From: Rhizophagus clarus
Lineage: Eukaryota; Glomeromycota; Glomeromycetes; Glomerales; Glomeraceae
Length of the DNA stretch: 64,000 bases
Direction of reading: 5' to 3'
NCBI GenBank assembly: GCA_015698045.1
Contig: BLAL01000006.1
Coordinates: 744,001-808,000, forward strand
Below are positions 36,400 through 48,947 of the stretch, piece by piece. How positions within the stretch are numbered: the first letter of the stretch is position 1; each line of letters begins with the position of its first letter. A model generated the notes under the pieces. It did no database searches. It was not told the origin of the DNA and saw only the letters and a program-made list of their open reading frames with translations. A program made the position numbers and the translations under genes.

Positions 36400-37302
36400 C
36401 TCAGATAAAATATGTCCATCCAAGCATTCTAAAATTGCTGATAAACTAACGAATTAATTCTTACTGTTTAATTTTTCAATTTCCCGATTTGAAACTAAGG
36501 CTCTTCTTGACTTCATAATTTATATTTGCTGATCTTTTTTGAAGTATATTTATTAGATTGAGCATCTAAAACTTCAAATACTATTATTTGTTTTGGAGGC
36601 ACTGAACTAAATAAAGCGTTTGATTCATATTTGTTTTTAATTTCAAATGATAAATTTCACGTGATAAATAAGAAGATATCGCGTTTATTAAGCTAGTTTT
36701 TCCTGTTCCTGGCTTTCCAAATAAAAGATACCTCTTCCATAAAGAATTCCGATCTTTTCATAAAATAATTTGTTGTTAACAAAAGTTTCTAATTCTTTTT
36801 GCAAAGCATTTTCATTTTTTTTCTTCCAAAGCAATACTGTCTAATCTTCTGCACGATGTTTAATTATTGTATTTGCATCTAATGTGCTTTATTATTTTCG
36901 TATTTATAACACCCGTTGTAGTTTTTAACAAATTCTAAATATTCCAGTGTAATATCATTTAAAAGTGAAGTTATATGTTTTATTATTAATATTATTAAAA
37001 TAATGTTTAAATTATATGATCCTTTATCATAATTTTTGGTCTGTTCTAAAATAAGCCATGACAAAGCTTTGTATATTATATTTATTTCGCTCATTGTAAG
37101 TACCTATGCTATAATAATCTATTTGTAAAGTAATAAGTGTTTTTGAATTTAAATTCCCAACCGTTAATTTAATTAATAATGAATATGCTAAGTATGCCAG
37201 AGTGGTGAGGCCGGAAGCAATAATACTAATAGCATACATATCAACAACCGTTAATATTCTTGTGAGAGATGGTGAAAGTTTTGTAACAATTGATAGATCC
37301 AT
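36400..37302 (-). pseudogene. Decayed BCS1-like AAA+ ATPase
   Basis: The minus strand starts at ATG 37302 with MDLSIVTKLSPSLTRIL and a hydrophobic segment (about residues 20-50), as in BCS1-type membrane-anchored AAA proteins. After a frame change it continues with SEINIIYKALSWLILEQ (near 37092), and further on with VNNKLFYEK, then a clean Walker A, GKPGTGKTSL, around 36700. A Walker B-like segment, IVVFEVLDAQS, lies at 36580, where related proteins have an acidic residue in place of V. A short sensor-like ILECLDGHIL piece follows near 36420. Several frame changes and stops separate the parts, and the C-terminal half of the ATPase is missing, so it is not functional. Confidence 0.7.
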
Positions 37303-37959
37303 GATATTAAATAAGAACGAACGTTCATGATCATTATTTTTAGTTACTTAAACTTATAGGATATCGGCAGTATTTAAATAATTTCCCTGTTTATTAGAAA
37401 ATATATTAATATATTCAGTGATTTTGTTAGAAAATACATAATTACAAGCATGCGTTAGTAAATACATAATCACAATAATCACAGTATGTTAATACTAAAG
37501 TAATAGTTAACGTACTCGTTAAAAATTAAAACGTTTAATACATTGTTATTTAAAGCAACTAATAATATGACATTTGGAAAAACAAATCATCTCAAGTATA
37601 GCTGTATTTCGAATTCCTATTATATCGATTTGAATAAAGGAAAGTTTATGATAAGAAATTGCAGGTAATAGATCTATTGATGTATTGGTGGTTAAAGTCA
37701 GATGACTAATTTAACACAATAAATTAATACCAAGTATACGATAAATAAAATAATAATTACTAACTTTTTGTACGAATAATGTGAATAGCAAATGAATTTG
37801 GTAAAAAATAAATTAAATTTTACGTTAAAAGGTAAATCAATTTATCTATAAAAATTGATAAAGAAATTTCTATCTTACATGAAAAAAAGATAATCAATTT
37901 ATATTAGAAAAAATAAATCTATCCTATACGAAAATAAAATCTATCTATATTAATTAACT
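37303..37959. other. Intergenic upstream of the AAA+ pseudogene
   Basis: AT-rich. It holds repeated ATTAGAAAATA-like words near 37395-37440 and nothing coding. Confidence 0.35.
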
Positions 37960-38420
37960 TATACGAGTAATCAACTTGTTTCATCGATCAACTTATTTCA
38001 CCTGATCAACGATCAACTCCATCACAAAAATAAAGAAATCATCAAATAAATATTTTTAACTATTATTCAATCTACACATGAACTTATATGAAATATAAAA
38101 AAGTAATGGCAATATGAAAGAAAAAAAAAACAATCATTCTACTTTTATTCATCAACTTATTTTTATCGATCAACTACTAATTTTACCCGATCAACGATCA
38201 ACTCCATCACGAAAATAAGGAAATCATTAAAAGATTATTTTTATTCAACCTACACGAAAAAAAAAGTAAACTCATATCAGATACAAAAAAAGTAATAGCA
38301 ATATTAAAGAAAAAAAATTAATCATCTCTTCTTTATTCATCAACTAATTCAACTTACAAAAATTAAGAGATCATTGAAGAAATTATCAATTTATTCAATC
38401 TACACAATGAAAGATAATTA
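37960..38420. repeat. Three degenerate tandem units of ~170-180 bp
   Basis: Units starting near 37960, 38145 and 38330 share ATCGATCAACTTATTT-like and GATCAACGATCAACTCCATC blocks (the second block is identical in units 1 and 2), then AAAATAAxGAAATCAT, then TTCAATCTACAC. The third unit is shortened. No coding potential is seen. Confidence 0.6.
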
Positions 38421-41400
38421 ATGATATAAGTATTTATTACTATTAATTGAAATTCATCACAAAAAACTTATCTTAAACAAAAATAGAAAATAAGAAATTC
38501 TAAGTCACTAAAAAATAACTTCAAGCCACCTAAAGAGTAAATTGATGGAAATTAGTGTAAATATATAATATTATAATCAAAAATGTAGTTAAAAGAACTG
38601 TAAATACAAGAGAATATTAATAATTTATAAGAATAAATGAGCTTTATGTACCTTTTTTTTGTCTTTAATATTACTGTAATAGAAGAATTTTAGTTTTTTA
38701 CGTTTTACTCAAAAACTGCTTAAAAATCGCCATTATTAACTTAGAAAGATGTTTTTTCACGTAATTTTGCATATATTATCATCGTCAAAAATATTATTTT
38801 CTCTCTTCCTCAACTTCAATCTCAAAAAAATAGGTAATTTTGCATGTAATATAAAAAAAAAATAAAATAAAAATTACCAAAATAGAAAGTAATGATAGAA
38901 CACATGATAATCTATCAATTTTGTAATTTATGCAAGCGTGGTACGTAAGGAACTGGAAGTTAATTATAAAAAAGTTATTCGATTAGTTATTTTATTTTAT
39001 TTTTACTGGAGTGAACTCCCAAATACAGCAAACACCCAAAATGAACCAATCTAGGAATTATACGGGTGAATATAAACGCTAATAACAAGCCACATAAGTG
39101 TGCCGGTTCACTATCTATGGAACAACTATTCTACTCGAAAGTCGTAAAGATAGTAATTAAAAGGGGGAAAGGAGTTAACGGTTAGGCGTAAAAATAAAAT
39201 TAGATGGTAATAAAGAAATAAAAAATTTAGAAGAAACAAAATAAGAATTAAATCTATACACGTCGAAAATAATGTTATAAAATAATCCTTAATTCACTAA
39301 GATGCATTGACCATAAATCTCCATGCAAAAAATTAGACCCAACCAATTGTATTCGATTAATGTTACACAATTCGATTTACTGCATAAAAATGATCTGCAT
39401 GTGACATTTCCTGTGACTGGTAAAAGAAAACAAAAATGAACTTTAAACTATTGTTTTGAAGCTCACTAATATATATATATATATATCCGCAATGAAACTA
39501 AAACGTTAAAGCAGCATTTATTTTTCCTCTGAAAAAAGTATACATATAAAGATTTGACGATTTTGCCTCAAAAAACTTGTCACGAAATAAGCCAAAACCG
39601 ATGCTACAAAAAAAACAAATAAAGAGATGTTAAAAAGAAATTAACAATCAAAATTTGACGAGAAAAGCTAATTAGGATCGCCATAAATAGGATAAACCAT
39701 CCCTCTCTGCTGAACTGCTCTTAGTTGTTTAGGCGCTCCACAGAGTTAGAACTGAACTGACTATTCCTATTCATTCTTACACGATCCTTGACTCAACAAA
39801 TCAATTCGCTTTAAAGATTAATTGACAAATAAAAGAAATTAAAGAATTATAAGACAAGGGGTTTGTAATACATTTCAAAATCTAATCTACTAAAATCATC
39901 AACCTTGGGTTGCACGTTTTGTCTCTAGCCAATAAAAAACTAAAATATTACTAGGAGAAATATTATTAATATTTCTTAAAGATAATATCACCTATAATAC
40001 TTACATTCCATAATACAAGTTTTATAATTTTTATAATTGTCTTAAAAATAAAAATTTCAACATTTCAAAAAAAAAAAAAAAAAATGCTTGGAATCTCTCT
40101 CCTTACAACACCTACATTCCAGCAGTATTTCGCTTTCAAGGTTACTTCCTAAAAAACAATTAAGAAAATTACTTACGTTTTTTAAAGGAAATTTTAAATC
40201 TCTTTTAAAACTACAACAGCTATAGTCGCTCATTTTAAAGAATATCGAGGTTTACATTCCCCAAAACTGTTTAAGCTACTCCTAGAAGCATCGAACAAAT
40301 AAGAATATTTAGATTAACATTTTTTAATTACTTATTAACCTTCCCAAAGAAAGTAATAAGAACTTACCTCATCAAGTATTTTTTTTTTTAAAAAAAGAAT
40401 CGTCACAAAATTTAAAGATCTGAACATGTATATTCTTCATATGGCATTAAAATTTTATTATTGGATGTTCCAAAAAGAAATCATATTGTCGTTTGGCATT
40501 ATCTCCATCATAAAAAAGTTGCGTTAATTTCCTAGTTCCTTTCTTCTATCCAACTATTTACAGTAGCTTTGAGAAATTATTCTTTCTTTCAAAATTAGAA
40601 GAATCATATCTAAAAATATTTTAAATAAAAAACCCTTCTAATGGTCTAAAAGCATCGCATATTTTAAATCGGTTAAAAATATAGGAATTGTATTTTTCAA
40701 AAATAAAAATCAGGATTACAAACAATCCAAAAAAAGAGTAAATCCTAAAATTCATCTCGCTTAAATGATAAATATACTGTCTCACGTGCACTCAACTTAC
40801 TTTAATTATGCAATAGTGTGTTACATGATTTAACTAAAGTTGGATATAAATTTTTACTCGTATTATACATTGAGATATAGTTTGAGCACTACAAAATGTG
40901 TGATGTAATATTTTTACATGTAAATAATATCTTTCCATATAAAAATAAATAAATTCGTATTTAAAATCGTTTTTTCAAAAAGAAATATCATTTTTCTACT
41001 GCGCTATAAAATCTAATATGCCATCAATTCCAGCAAAGTTATTCATCATCTATACAGGATTACACAATCTATTAACTTACCATTTTAAAAAAAATTTGAA
41101 TTAATTTTTTTCCCTCCTCATAATATTATTAGGTTGAATTTTTTTTCAATTTACACTTTATTAAATTTTTTCGTTTCTCAATCAAATTTTTTTTTATTAT
41201 GAGATTTTGTTTTTTAATCATGGTACGAAGCCTAATCCAATCAAACGTTAAAACAATCATTAATGAGCTATAAAAAATTTAAAAATATCTTCGCCATATG
41301 AGAGAACTTTTTTTTAAAGTTAGCGACCGAAAAGGTTAATTAAATGAGTAATAGGGATGTCAATATTAAATCCCATTGCATGATAAGGATGAAAAATTGC

Positions 41401-41872
41401 GAAATAGCGATCTACAGTAAAAATAACATTTTCTTGTTCATTGGAATCAGTTTGATTAGTAAAATTTCAATTACAGATGGTGGGCTCTTACGTAAATTAA
41501 CGATTTAAACATTTTACTTTCTTTGTCTCGCGCGCAAACATAATGCATATTAAAAATAGTGAGCATATTTTTTTTCAAGTTCTCATGGAATTTTACTATC
41601 AAAATTTTTTGAAATATGTTCCCCAACTTTAAAATATATTAAACGATAGATATTAGGCAGATTTTCATAATAAACTTCCCGATTTTCTCGTAAAAGCTTT
41701 TCTTAAACATCTTTCGATCACTTCTTCATAAGAATATTTTTTAGCTTTTTTAGTTATTGCGTATTTGTTTGTTAAATGTTTAATATTACTAGTAAAATAC
41801 AATTTCTTAAAAAACAAATTTTATTAGAATAAATACTGTACTTTATTAACTATATGTATGTGAAAAAGAAAC
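38421..41872. other. Longest gene-free stretch of the window
   Basis: About 3.4 kb in which I recognise no gene, RNA or transposon end. Parts near 39005-39190 and 39665-39800 are less AT-rich and could be old transposon sequence, but give no readable frame. A (TA)n tract lies near 39470-39485. Confidence 0.35.
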
Positions 41873-43212
41873 TACACTCCCCTACAAAAAGTATCGGACC
41901 ACCCTGCCGATCATTTGCCGATCATTTCTATTAAAATTAAGATTACGCCACAACTAACTATACATATATAAATAAATTTTTTTTTCCCATGTAGCTAAAG
42001 TCTTCGCCCACCCGAAAATAAAAAAAAAATTATTTATAAAAATGCCCAAAAAGCGTGAGCTTACAGAATTTGAACGAGGAGAGGTTATTGGTCTCTGGAA
42101 AGGAGGTCATACTGAACGAAATATTAATGAAATACTTGATATACCAAAAACAACCATCCATAATACTATAATGGACTACAAAAACTCAGAAAAAATTTCA
42201 GCTGCTCCACGTTCAGGTAGGCCGCCAAAACTCACTGAAAGAGATTTAAGACATCTTTCAAAAATTATAAAGGAAGATAGGCAGCAATCTTTAGAAGAAA
42301 TAACAAAAAAAATTAGTGATTGTTTATTAAGTCCAGTATCTAATAATACTGTAAGGCATGTTTTACATTCTGAAGGATATTTTGGCAGAGCTGGAAAAAG
42401 AAAACCATTGGTTTCTGAAGCTAATCGTAAAAAAAGACTAGCTTGGTGCCGTGAAAGAAAAGAATGGGATACTGAGTGGGATACAATTATTTGGAGTGAT
42501 GAATCTCGCTTTCTATTATTTCAAAATGATGCTCACCACTGGGTTTGGCGTAAACCCCATGAAAAATATGATGTAAGTTGTCTTATTCCAACGGTAAAGT
42601 CTGGAAATCAGGGAGTTATGGTGTGGGGGTGTTTCGCAAAAGATAAACTTGGTCCTTTGATTCAAGTTTCCGGTAGTATCACAGGTTCTGTATATATTAA
42701 TATATTAGAAAATACTTTTTTACCCTTCTATGATAGTTTAGAAAATAATTTAGAATATATTTTTCAAGATGATAACGCTCCAGTTCATAGAGCAAGGGCG
42801 GTTGGACAGTGGAAAGAGGATAATTCGGTTTCAAGTCTTCCATGGCCTGCACAGAGCCCGGATCTTAATCCAATTGAACATTTATGGGATGTTTTAGAAA
42901 GAAAAGTTCGGGCACATAAACCTCATCCAAAAAATGTTGGTCAATTAATGGAAGTTTTGGAGGAGGAATGGGGTAAAATTGAACCTGAAGTTTTAGCAAA
43001 TTTAGTTGATAGCATGCCTAGAAGGGTTCAGGCTGTAATAGATAGTAAAGGAAATCCAACTAGATATTAATAAAAAATCCACGTTTTTCTGAGTCACGTG
43101 ATATAAAATTTTTATAATGTTTATTAATAAATTGTTGAAAAATTAACTGTTAAAATCGGCATATTAATTTACCGATATTAAAGTGGTCCAATACTTTTTG
43201 TAGGGGAGTGTA
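41873..43212 (+). mobile_element. Complete Tc1-type DNA transposon (1.34 kb)
   Basis: Starts TACACTCCCCTACAAAAAG and ends with the inverted copy, CTTTTTGTAGGGGAGTGTA, with TA target duplications at both edges. The inverted repeats extend about 30 bp with one or two mismatches (GTATCGGACCACC against GTATTGGACCACT). It contains a single uninterrupted transposase. The right edge lies only 60 bp from the stop codon of the MLKL-like gene, so it sits in that gene's 3' flank. Confidence 0.92.
42042..43070 (+). CDS. Tc1-family DD34E transposase
   Basis: An intact 342-aa protein that moves the element at 41873-43212. Residues 1-50 are the first helix-turn-helix (GEVIGLWKGGHTERNINEIL). Residues 55-62, PRSGRPPK, form the GRPR-type linker, and residues 65-115 form the second DNA-binding domain. 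The catalytic triad is Asp153 in IWSDESRF, Asp244 in FQDDNAPVHRA and Glu279 in SPDLNPIEHLWD, with exactly 34 residues between the last two, the DD34E signature of Tc1 transposases. Length matches the family norm (about 340 aa). No stop or frameshift is present and the TIRs are nearly identical, so activity is plausible. Confidence 0.95.
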   Translation: MPKKRELTEFERGEVIGLWKGGHTERNINEILDIPKTTIHNTIMDYKNSEKISAAPRSGRPPKLTERDLRHLSKIIKEDRQQSLEEITKKISDCLLSPVSNNTVRHVLHSEGYFGRAGKRKPLVSEANRKKRLAWCRERKEWDTEWDTIIWSDESRFLLFQNDAHHWVWRKPHEKYDVSCLIPTVKSGNQGVMVWGCFAKDKLGPLIQVSGSITGSVYINILENTFLPFYDSLENNLEYIFQDDNAPVHRARAVGQWKEDNSVSSLPWPAQSPDLNPIEHLWDVLERKVRAHKPHPKNVGQLMEVLEEEWGKIEPEVLANLVDSMPRRVQAVIDSKGNPTRY

Positions 43213-43271
43213 CAAAACTCTTTAAATTTGATATATTTTTACTAATTTTTAAGTATAAGCTAAATAAATAA

Positions 43272-45613
43272 TTAATAATTAATATCATTTTTGCCACACA
43301 TTTCTCTAGCTTTAGCGTTTCCTTTCAAAGCAGCATCTTTTAAGTATTTGGCACCTTTCTCTTTATCCTGTTCAATACCATTAACACCATCCCAATAAGC
43401 TTTTCCAGCGATATACAAAGCAACATTATCTCCTGCATTAGCTGACATTTCTATATATTTTAAAGCCTCGATATAATTTTTATTGTCCCACAAATACATT
43501 CCATACCTTAATTGAGCTGAAGGATTTCCTTTGTCGGCAGTTTCCTTAAATATATCGACAGCAATTTTATTTCTTTCCTCATTATTAATCGATTGTAATT
43601 CGGGAATTTCAGCACCATGATAGAAGAGATAATATCCTACCCAATATCTTGCTTCAACATTGGTTATCGAATAATATTTAAAGCTATTCCATGCTAATTG
43701 TTTATCTCCATTATTTAATTTGTGTTCTTTAATTGCATCATTAACAGGCAGGATGTTAATGTTAATCAAAGAAGGTTTGGACTTTGAATAATTTTCACTA
43801 AATTTATAAAAATCACGACAAATATCAGACATATTAGGACGCCATTTTGGTTCATAATCAATGGCTAATTTTTTTTTGAGAAAGAGGTTAAAAATCTGTT
43901 AATAAAAAAAAAAATTTAATCTAATGTTAAAACTATTGTAATATTCACCTTTAGATACTGTAAGTTGCCAATCACGAGGTACATCATCCGAAAATGGTTC
44001 ATAATATTTATCTTGAATACGCTTTCTAATACCACTAATAATATCCGTTAGTTCTAATTTATCAAGATCAGAATGAGGTTTTTTCAATTCAGCAATTTCC
44101 CACAATAACATTCCAACGCTATTATATTATAAATAAATAATATGAAATAAGTAAAATAAAAATAAAAAAAATAAACATACATTATATAAAAAATTTATTC
44201 ACCTATAAATTTCACATTTAATATCATATTTTCTTTTCTCGTCTTTACCCAATAATAATTTTTCTGGAGCCATATACCTTACATTTTCTGAATCATGTGA
44301 AACACTTCTGGTAACGTCAGAAAATTTTCTGCTTAAACCAAAGTTTGCTATTTTAACTTTATGATATTTGTTTACTAAAATATTTGCCGACCGAATGTCA
44401 TGATGAAGGATCTAATTAAATATTATCGTTATTTATTAAAATAAAGTCTTTTTTTTTTTTTAAAAAAAAAAAAAATGATTATATTTACCTCGCAATCATG
44501 AAGGTATGTAACTCCACGACAAATATCCAAAGAAAATCCAATTTTAGTTTTCCAATTAATATTGTCTCTAAATTTTGTATAGTATTCACATAAATTTCCC
44601 TTATCCATCCATTCGGTAACTAAGTAAAACTTGGAATTTTCTTGAGCAACACCAAAAAATCTTATTATATGATCGGAATTTCTTAATATTTTAAGAATGT
44701 TAACTTGTCTTCTTATTTCAATTTGAGTATCAATATTATTAGTAGAAGAATCAATATTTGAAAACTCTTTGAATAAAACATCAGTAGAATCTTTGAATGA
44801 TATACGTTTTTCAATTTCTGAAGAATGAGATTCAGTTTTTTGATAATTGATACCATTAAGTAACGGTTCATTTTTTTCTACGCTTGTTATAAGTTCATCT
44901 GAATTCGCATTTTCGTCCTCAATTTGAAATTTCTTAAGTCTCGTAATTACTAAATCCATTTGACCATAAAAATTTTTTTGTTGCTGTTTATCATTAGAGA
45001 TGTTATAAACATTGTATAATAATTCATGAATTTGAATTACGTAATCTTTTATTTTTATTGAATCATCTCTAGTTTGCATAGTAAAAGAAAAATTTAAACT
45101 CATCATATACCCATCAAATTCTTTCACAAGCTCATTAAGGTCGTTCTCAATGCTGCCAGCAAATAAATATCTCATAAGCTTATGTAATTTACTAACACGG
45201 GAAATAAATTCTTTAGATTTTTCTATACACTCACTAAAAGCTTTTAACAGTTCGAAATTTCTTTCTTTAGAAAAAAATTCTATATATTCTGTTCTTCTTA
45301 TATCTAGATCTTTTACTGCAGCAACTGCACAATTGCATCTTTTTAAAATGAAACCACATAATTCTTTATTATGTTGAGCTTTTTCATATAAATCTATAAC
45401 ATCTCCTCCTAATTTACAAATTTTGCTAATAATGGGTGCAAAACTCTCAAAATTTTGAGCGAAGTTAAGTAATTCTTTTGCTATTGTAGTTTCTTTTAAG
45501 GGATACCCTTTTGACTTTTTTGTCTTTGAATCTTCTTGGGATAAGGATTGTACGTCCATAACTGAATTCGTTGATTGTCCTTCATTTTTTTTACGCTTAT
45601 TAAAAATCGACAT
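43272..45613 (-). CDS. MLKL-like protein: helical N-domain, pseudokinase, Sel1 repeats
   Basis: Four exons (44489-45613, 44203-44411, 43949-44118, 43272-43864) with GT-AG introns give 2,097 nt, 698 aa. Residues about 35-215 are helical, with a hydrophobic pattern and the order seen in fungal MLKL/HeLo-type four-helix domains (FAPIISKICKLGGDVIDLYE near the start). Residues about 260-540 are kinase-like: a lysine remains in DVLFKEF but there is no Gly-rich loop; the catalytic loop reads HHDIRSANILV (Asp380, Asn385 kept); DFG is ANFG (Asn398), so metal binding is probably lost. Residues about 590-690 contain Sel1-type repeats (AQLRYGMYLWDNKNYIEALKYI). In animals MLKL pseudokinases release the helical domain to permeabilise membranes. 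A cell-death or allorecognition role here is inference. Confidence 0.8.
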
Positions 45614-46474
45614 TGTGTTCAGATGAGGAAAAAATTATGTGTAAAATTCTGTTTATTTTAAAAAAAAAATAATTATAAAAAAAGAAAATAATTTTTTTAA
45701 AAAAAAAAAACAATTTCAAATAATTTAAAAAAAACTAATTTTTTTTTTTTTTTTTAAAAAAAAAAAATCTGATTCACGTATTCTGAAATAGATCGATTGT
45801 ATTTTATTGCATTCGGGTCTAATCATATAAAGATTCATTGAAATTATTCTTCGATGTAGAAGATTAACAGAAAAATATAGTGTTTTTTGTGACAAACAAA
45901 AAAAACTTTTTTTTTAAAATGGAAATTTATTGCTTTCTTTACTTCATTGGCTTTGTTGAAAAGAGTAATAGTTAGTTGCACAATCACAACTATACTTGCC
46001 GTTCATATCCAAAAAAGGCAATTGTAACAATACAATTGCTGATCATCTATTGTTGTAATTTTATCATTGACCAATACAGCTTTATTGAAACACGACTACT
46101 TCATTATTGATATTATTGACTAGAAAAATCATATATTGTTACATTGTTTTAGTAGGATCTTTATTTAAGAATGATAGGTAAACGATATAATTCAAATTTA
46201 TAATTTATGATAAAATATTTGCTTATTGATGATTTGTTAAGTTATTTAATAAAAGCATGATCTTGTCTGACTGATGCCAATAACTATTATATATTATTGG
46301 CACGAATCAAACAACGCCGCGGAATGGAATGCCGTGAAGCGTGTACGATAGAAATGAAATGATTAAGTTCAAAATCTGTAATGATTTATGCAAGTGTAAA
46401 TGTGTAAAATACGTAGATATAATTGTGCATGTGGGAATTTATAGGAACATAGTAGATTAGAATATCATCATAGT
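45614..46474. other. Upstream region of the MLKL-like gene
   Basis: Dense A and T runs at 45655-45770 directly upstream of the start codon, then ordinary AT-rich sequence. No other gene is recognised. Confidence 0.4.
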
Positions 46475-46709
46475 CAGTGTTGTACATTTTTGATGTCCGC
46501 GGCTTTTTTTGGCTGTCCCGGACACGTCCGCGCACTGTCCGTACTCTTTTGTAACTTGAAAAACTCTACAAAAATTATATGTATTTATGTGTAATAGATA
46601 TTAAAATACTTTTGCTGAGTAACGAAATAGATTATCATAATAAAATTTTGAGGGATTATCATTTCTTTTTTGTGTAACCTGTCCCGGACATTGTCCCGTG
46701 ACAACACTG
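46475..46709. mobile_element. hAT-type MITE (235 bp)
   Basis: Left end CAGTGTTGTAC, right end the inverse GACAACACTG. An exact 8-bp duplication, ATCATAGT, lies at 46467-46474 and 46710-46717. GTCCCGGACA or GTCCGCG words recur at both ends as likely transposase sites. No coding sequence is present. Its ends differ from the hAT element at 26257 beyond the first seven bases, so it is another family. Confidence 0.85.
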
Positions 46710-46949
46710 ATCATAGTAATACCCTTATGTTGTGGGTTAAGGCCCGGGTGCTTACTTCCTTTAAATGTTCAATGCTCAAATATTATTAACCGGTGCTGGA
46801 TCTTTACCAAAAATAATAAAGGTGACATGTGACATTACGATTATTAATTTTTTTGCTTAAACAATTATTTTCGTATCATATTATTTTGATATCAATATAA
46901 TCATATAAATCTAGCGAGATAACTACGAAAATACATTATGAACAAATAT

Positions 46950-47800
46950 TTAAACATTTTGTCTTACATATCATTAAACCATTCATCTTTTAAAGCATCG
47001 ACTGCAGTTAACCTGTTTTCAGGATTTCGGCAAGTCAATTTATCCCGAAAATTTCTAGCGCTTTCCGAAAGATCAAAGCGTATTCTTGAATCATTCATAA
47101 GGTTACAGATCATCCAATTATCGCCGGCTTCTTTACATTCATCATTTCCACCTCTATCTATACTCCGGAGCTGCAATATTTAATGTTTTTAAATTTATCT
47201 TATACTTTACAGTTTAGTTTTCTTTTACTGGAGCAGCTTCAGTTCTTCGAAATCAATTATAATCCAATCTCTATTTGTAAGTTTTATGATGTTTTCCCAA
47301 TGAATGTCCCATGAACAATATCATGAACATGAAGCTTTTTGACAAAATCAAGAACCTCATATATGGCTTCTCGCAGCTTAACCCCCGTTTCAGGAATTGT
47401 CTTATATCCAACTGGCTCAAATTCTAAAAGTATCCGATTATCATGAAATTTCGACTCCATTAATCTGTATCTTCCTCTTAAATTTGGAAAAACTTTAGTG
47501 TAAAGATTTTCAAGGAACATTTTATAGTCAGGTCCTCGGTCCTCTATTATATGTATTTTTTAAATTACTTTTTTTGGAGTTATTGTGATTATGGTTTCAT
47601 TTCTCGGGTGATTACTTCATATAACTTATCTTCGGTTTCACTAAATAATTGTCCCGATTCCAAGTCTTAACAATCTGAATAAAATTGGTTGTATATCGAA
47701 GTACTGTAATGTCATTCAATCGATTTGTAGTTCCAATATCTAGAATGTTACCGATACTCTTGCGTATTGGTTTATTACTGTTGTCAGAATAATACTGTAA
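46950..47800 (-). pseudogene. Decayed protein-kinase-like gene
   Basis: The minus strand reads, in order: NRLNDITVLRYTTNFIQIV (about 47720-47660), MFLENLYTKVFPNLRGRYRL (47520), VKKLHVHDIVHG (47310), then after a one-base loss a DIHWENII catalytic-loop-like segment, DWIIIDFEE as the DFG-equivalent, an intron-like gap, and RNFRDKLTCRNPENRLTAVD near the end. This is the layout of a crinkler- or FunK1-type fungal kinase. At least two frame breaks are present, one of them inside the catalytic loop, so the gene is inactive or the assembly contains small errors. Confidence 0.6.
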
Positions 47801-47857
47801 TAATAAAATTGCAAATTTGTACCGGCTGCTGCAAAGCTATCCCTTATTCTGTATTCA

Positions 47858-48106
47858 TTCCAAATTTGGGGTCGTCTAAAGCGGGGGTAAGTCGCCCAAT
47901 TTATACAAATTTTTGGCCCGCATTACGGCATTAAGAAATTGCGAATGTGACAAATAGTTGTGTGACATATAGGATTTTATTAACCGAAAAATTTCTGTCG
48001 CCAGAATACTTAATAAAAATGAAAGAGTAGAGGGGTGTGACATGGGTGACAAATATTTTACTATGATCACGTGATTTGCCGCTTTTAGACATCCCCAAAT
48101 TTGGAA
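47858..48106. mobile_element. MITE with inverted ends (249 bp)
   Basis: Left end TTCCAAATTTGGGGTCGTC, right end inverse of TTCCAAATTTGGGGATGTC, each followed by a TAAA(A)GCGG block. No coding content is seen. The target duplication is not obvious. Confidence 0.65.
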
Positions 48107-48947
48107 GGAATTTTGTAGATCATTATTTGCGATTTTTTTAAAAGTAACAAGAAGGAGGTATTTTTTAGATAGAAATAAATATATTTCTATCTGAAAAAAT
48201 TATAGTACTTTTCACTTGTATATTTATCATTATATTTTAATAAATTTTATTAAAAAAGTTAATATTTTCATTTTTTTAAAAATTTTTTTAATAACAAAAA
48301 CTAAAAAGTGTAAATTCAAACTGTAAAAAAAAGTTCGCGTATAAAAAATTGTGGCTAATCGGAAATATGCTAAAAAATGAAAATCTGGCCGCCAATCAAA
48401 ATCTGTGTTAGTGTTTCGATCCGTGACCGGGTCCAACCGGTTGGACCCGGATAATTTATTTTTTTCGGATATCCAGATAAAAAATATAAAAAAAAAAATT
48501 TTTTTTTTTTTTTTTGCAAGGTAGTGCAATTCATGAGTTTATTAGTCATATAAAGATAACAGATATTTCTGCTGCAAGTATAACTAATCCATTAAAACTC
48601 TGAACCGGTTCCCCATCCTATAGATTGCTTCCGTGCCCTACCATCACCAATATGACATTCACCTATATCCTCCTATAGTAGCTATCAGATTATATAGGAT
48701 CATTATTGTCCTATGGCTTCAGTAAAAAAAAAAATTTTTTAATATTAAATATCTTAAATAATAGTTCTTTTAATTTTCATTTTTATTTCAAAGTATATGA
48801 TAGAATAATTTAATAATTAAAAACGTGTAAATATTCTTATAATAAAATTCTTTATTTAATAAAATAAAATTCAATACATTTAATAAAAAATATTTAATAG
48901 AATAAAATTCAATACATTTAATAAAAAAAATAATGAAAAATGTAATA
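48107..48947. other. AT-rich spacer beside the hAT pseudogene
   Basis: Long A/T runs (48250-48300, 48480-48515) and a perfect palindrome, listed separately. The 3' terminus of the hAT element should lie here or nearby, but I could not identify its inverted repeat. Confidence 0.35.
48427..48450. repeat. Perfect 24-bp palindrome
   Basis: CCGGGTCCAACC is followed directly by its exact reverse complement. It is much more GC-rich than the surroundings. It may be the tip of a foldback element or a head-to-head junction of two transposon ends. Confidence 0.7.

Noticed and set aside
47876..48070. Minus-strand 64-codon ORF
   Set aside because: Lies within the MITE at 47858-48106 and has no conserved features.
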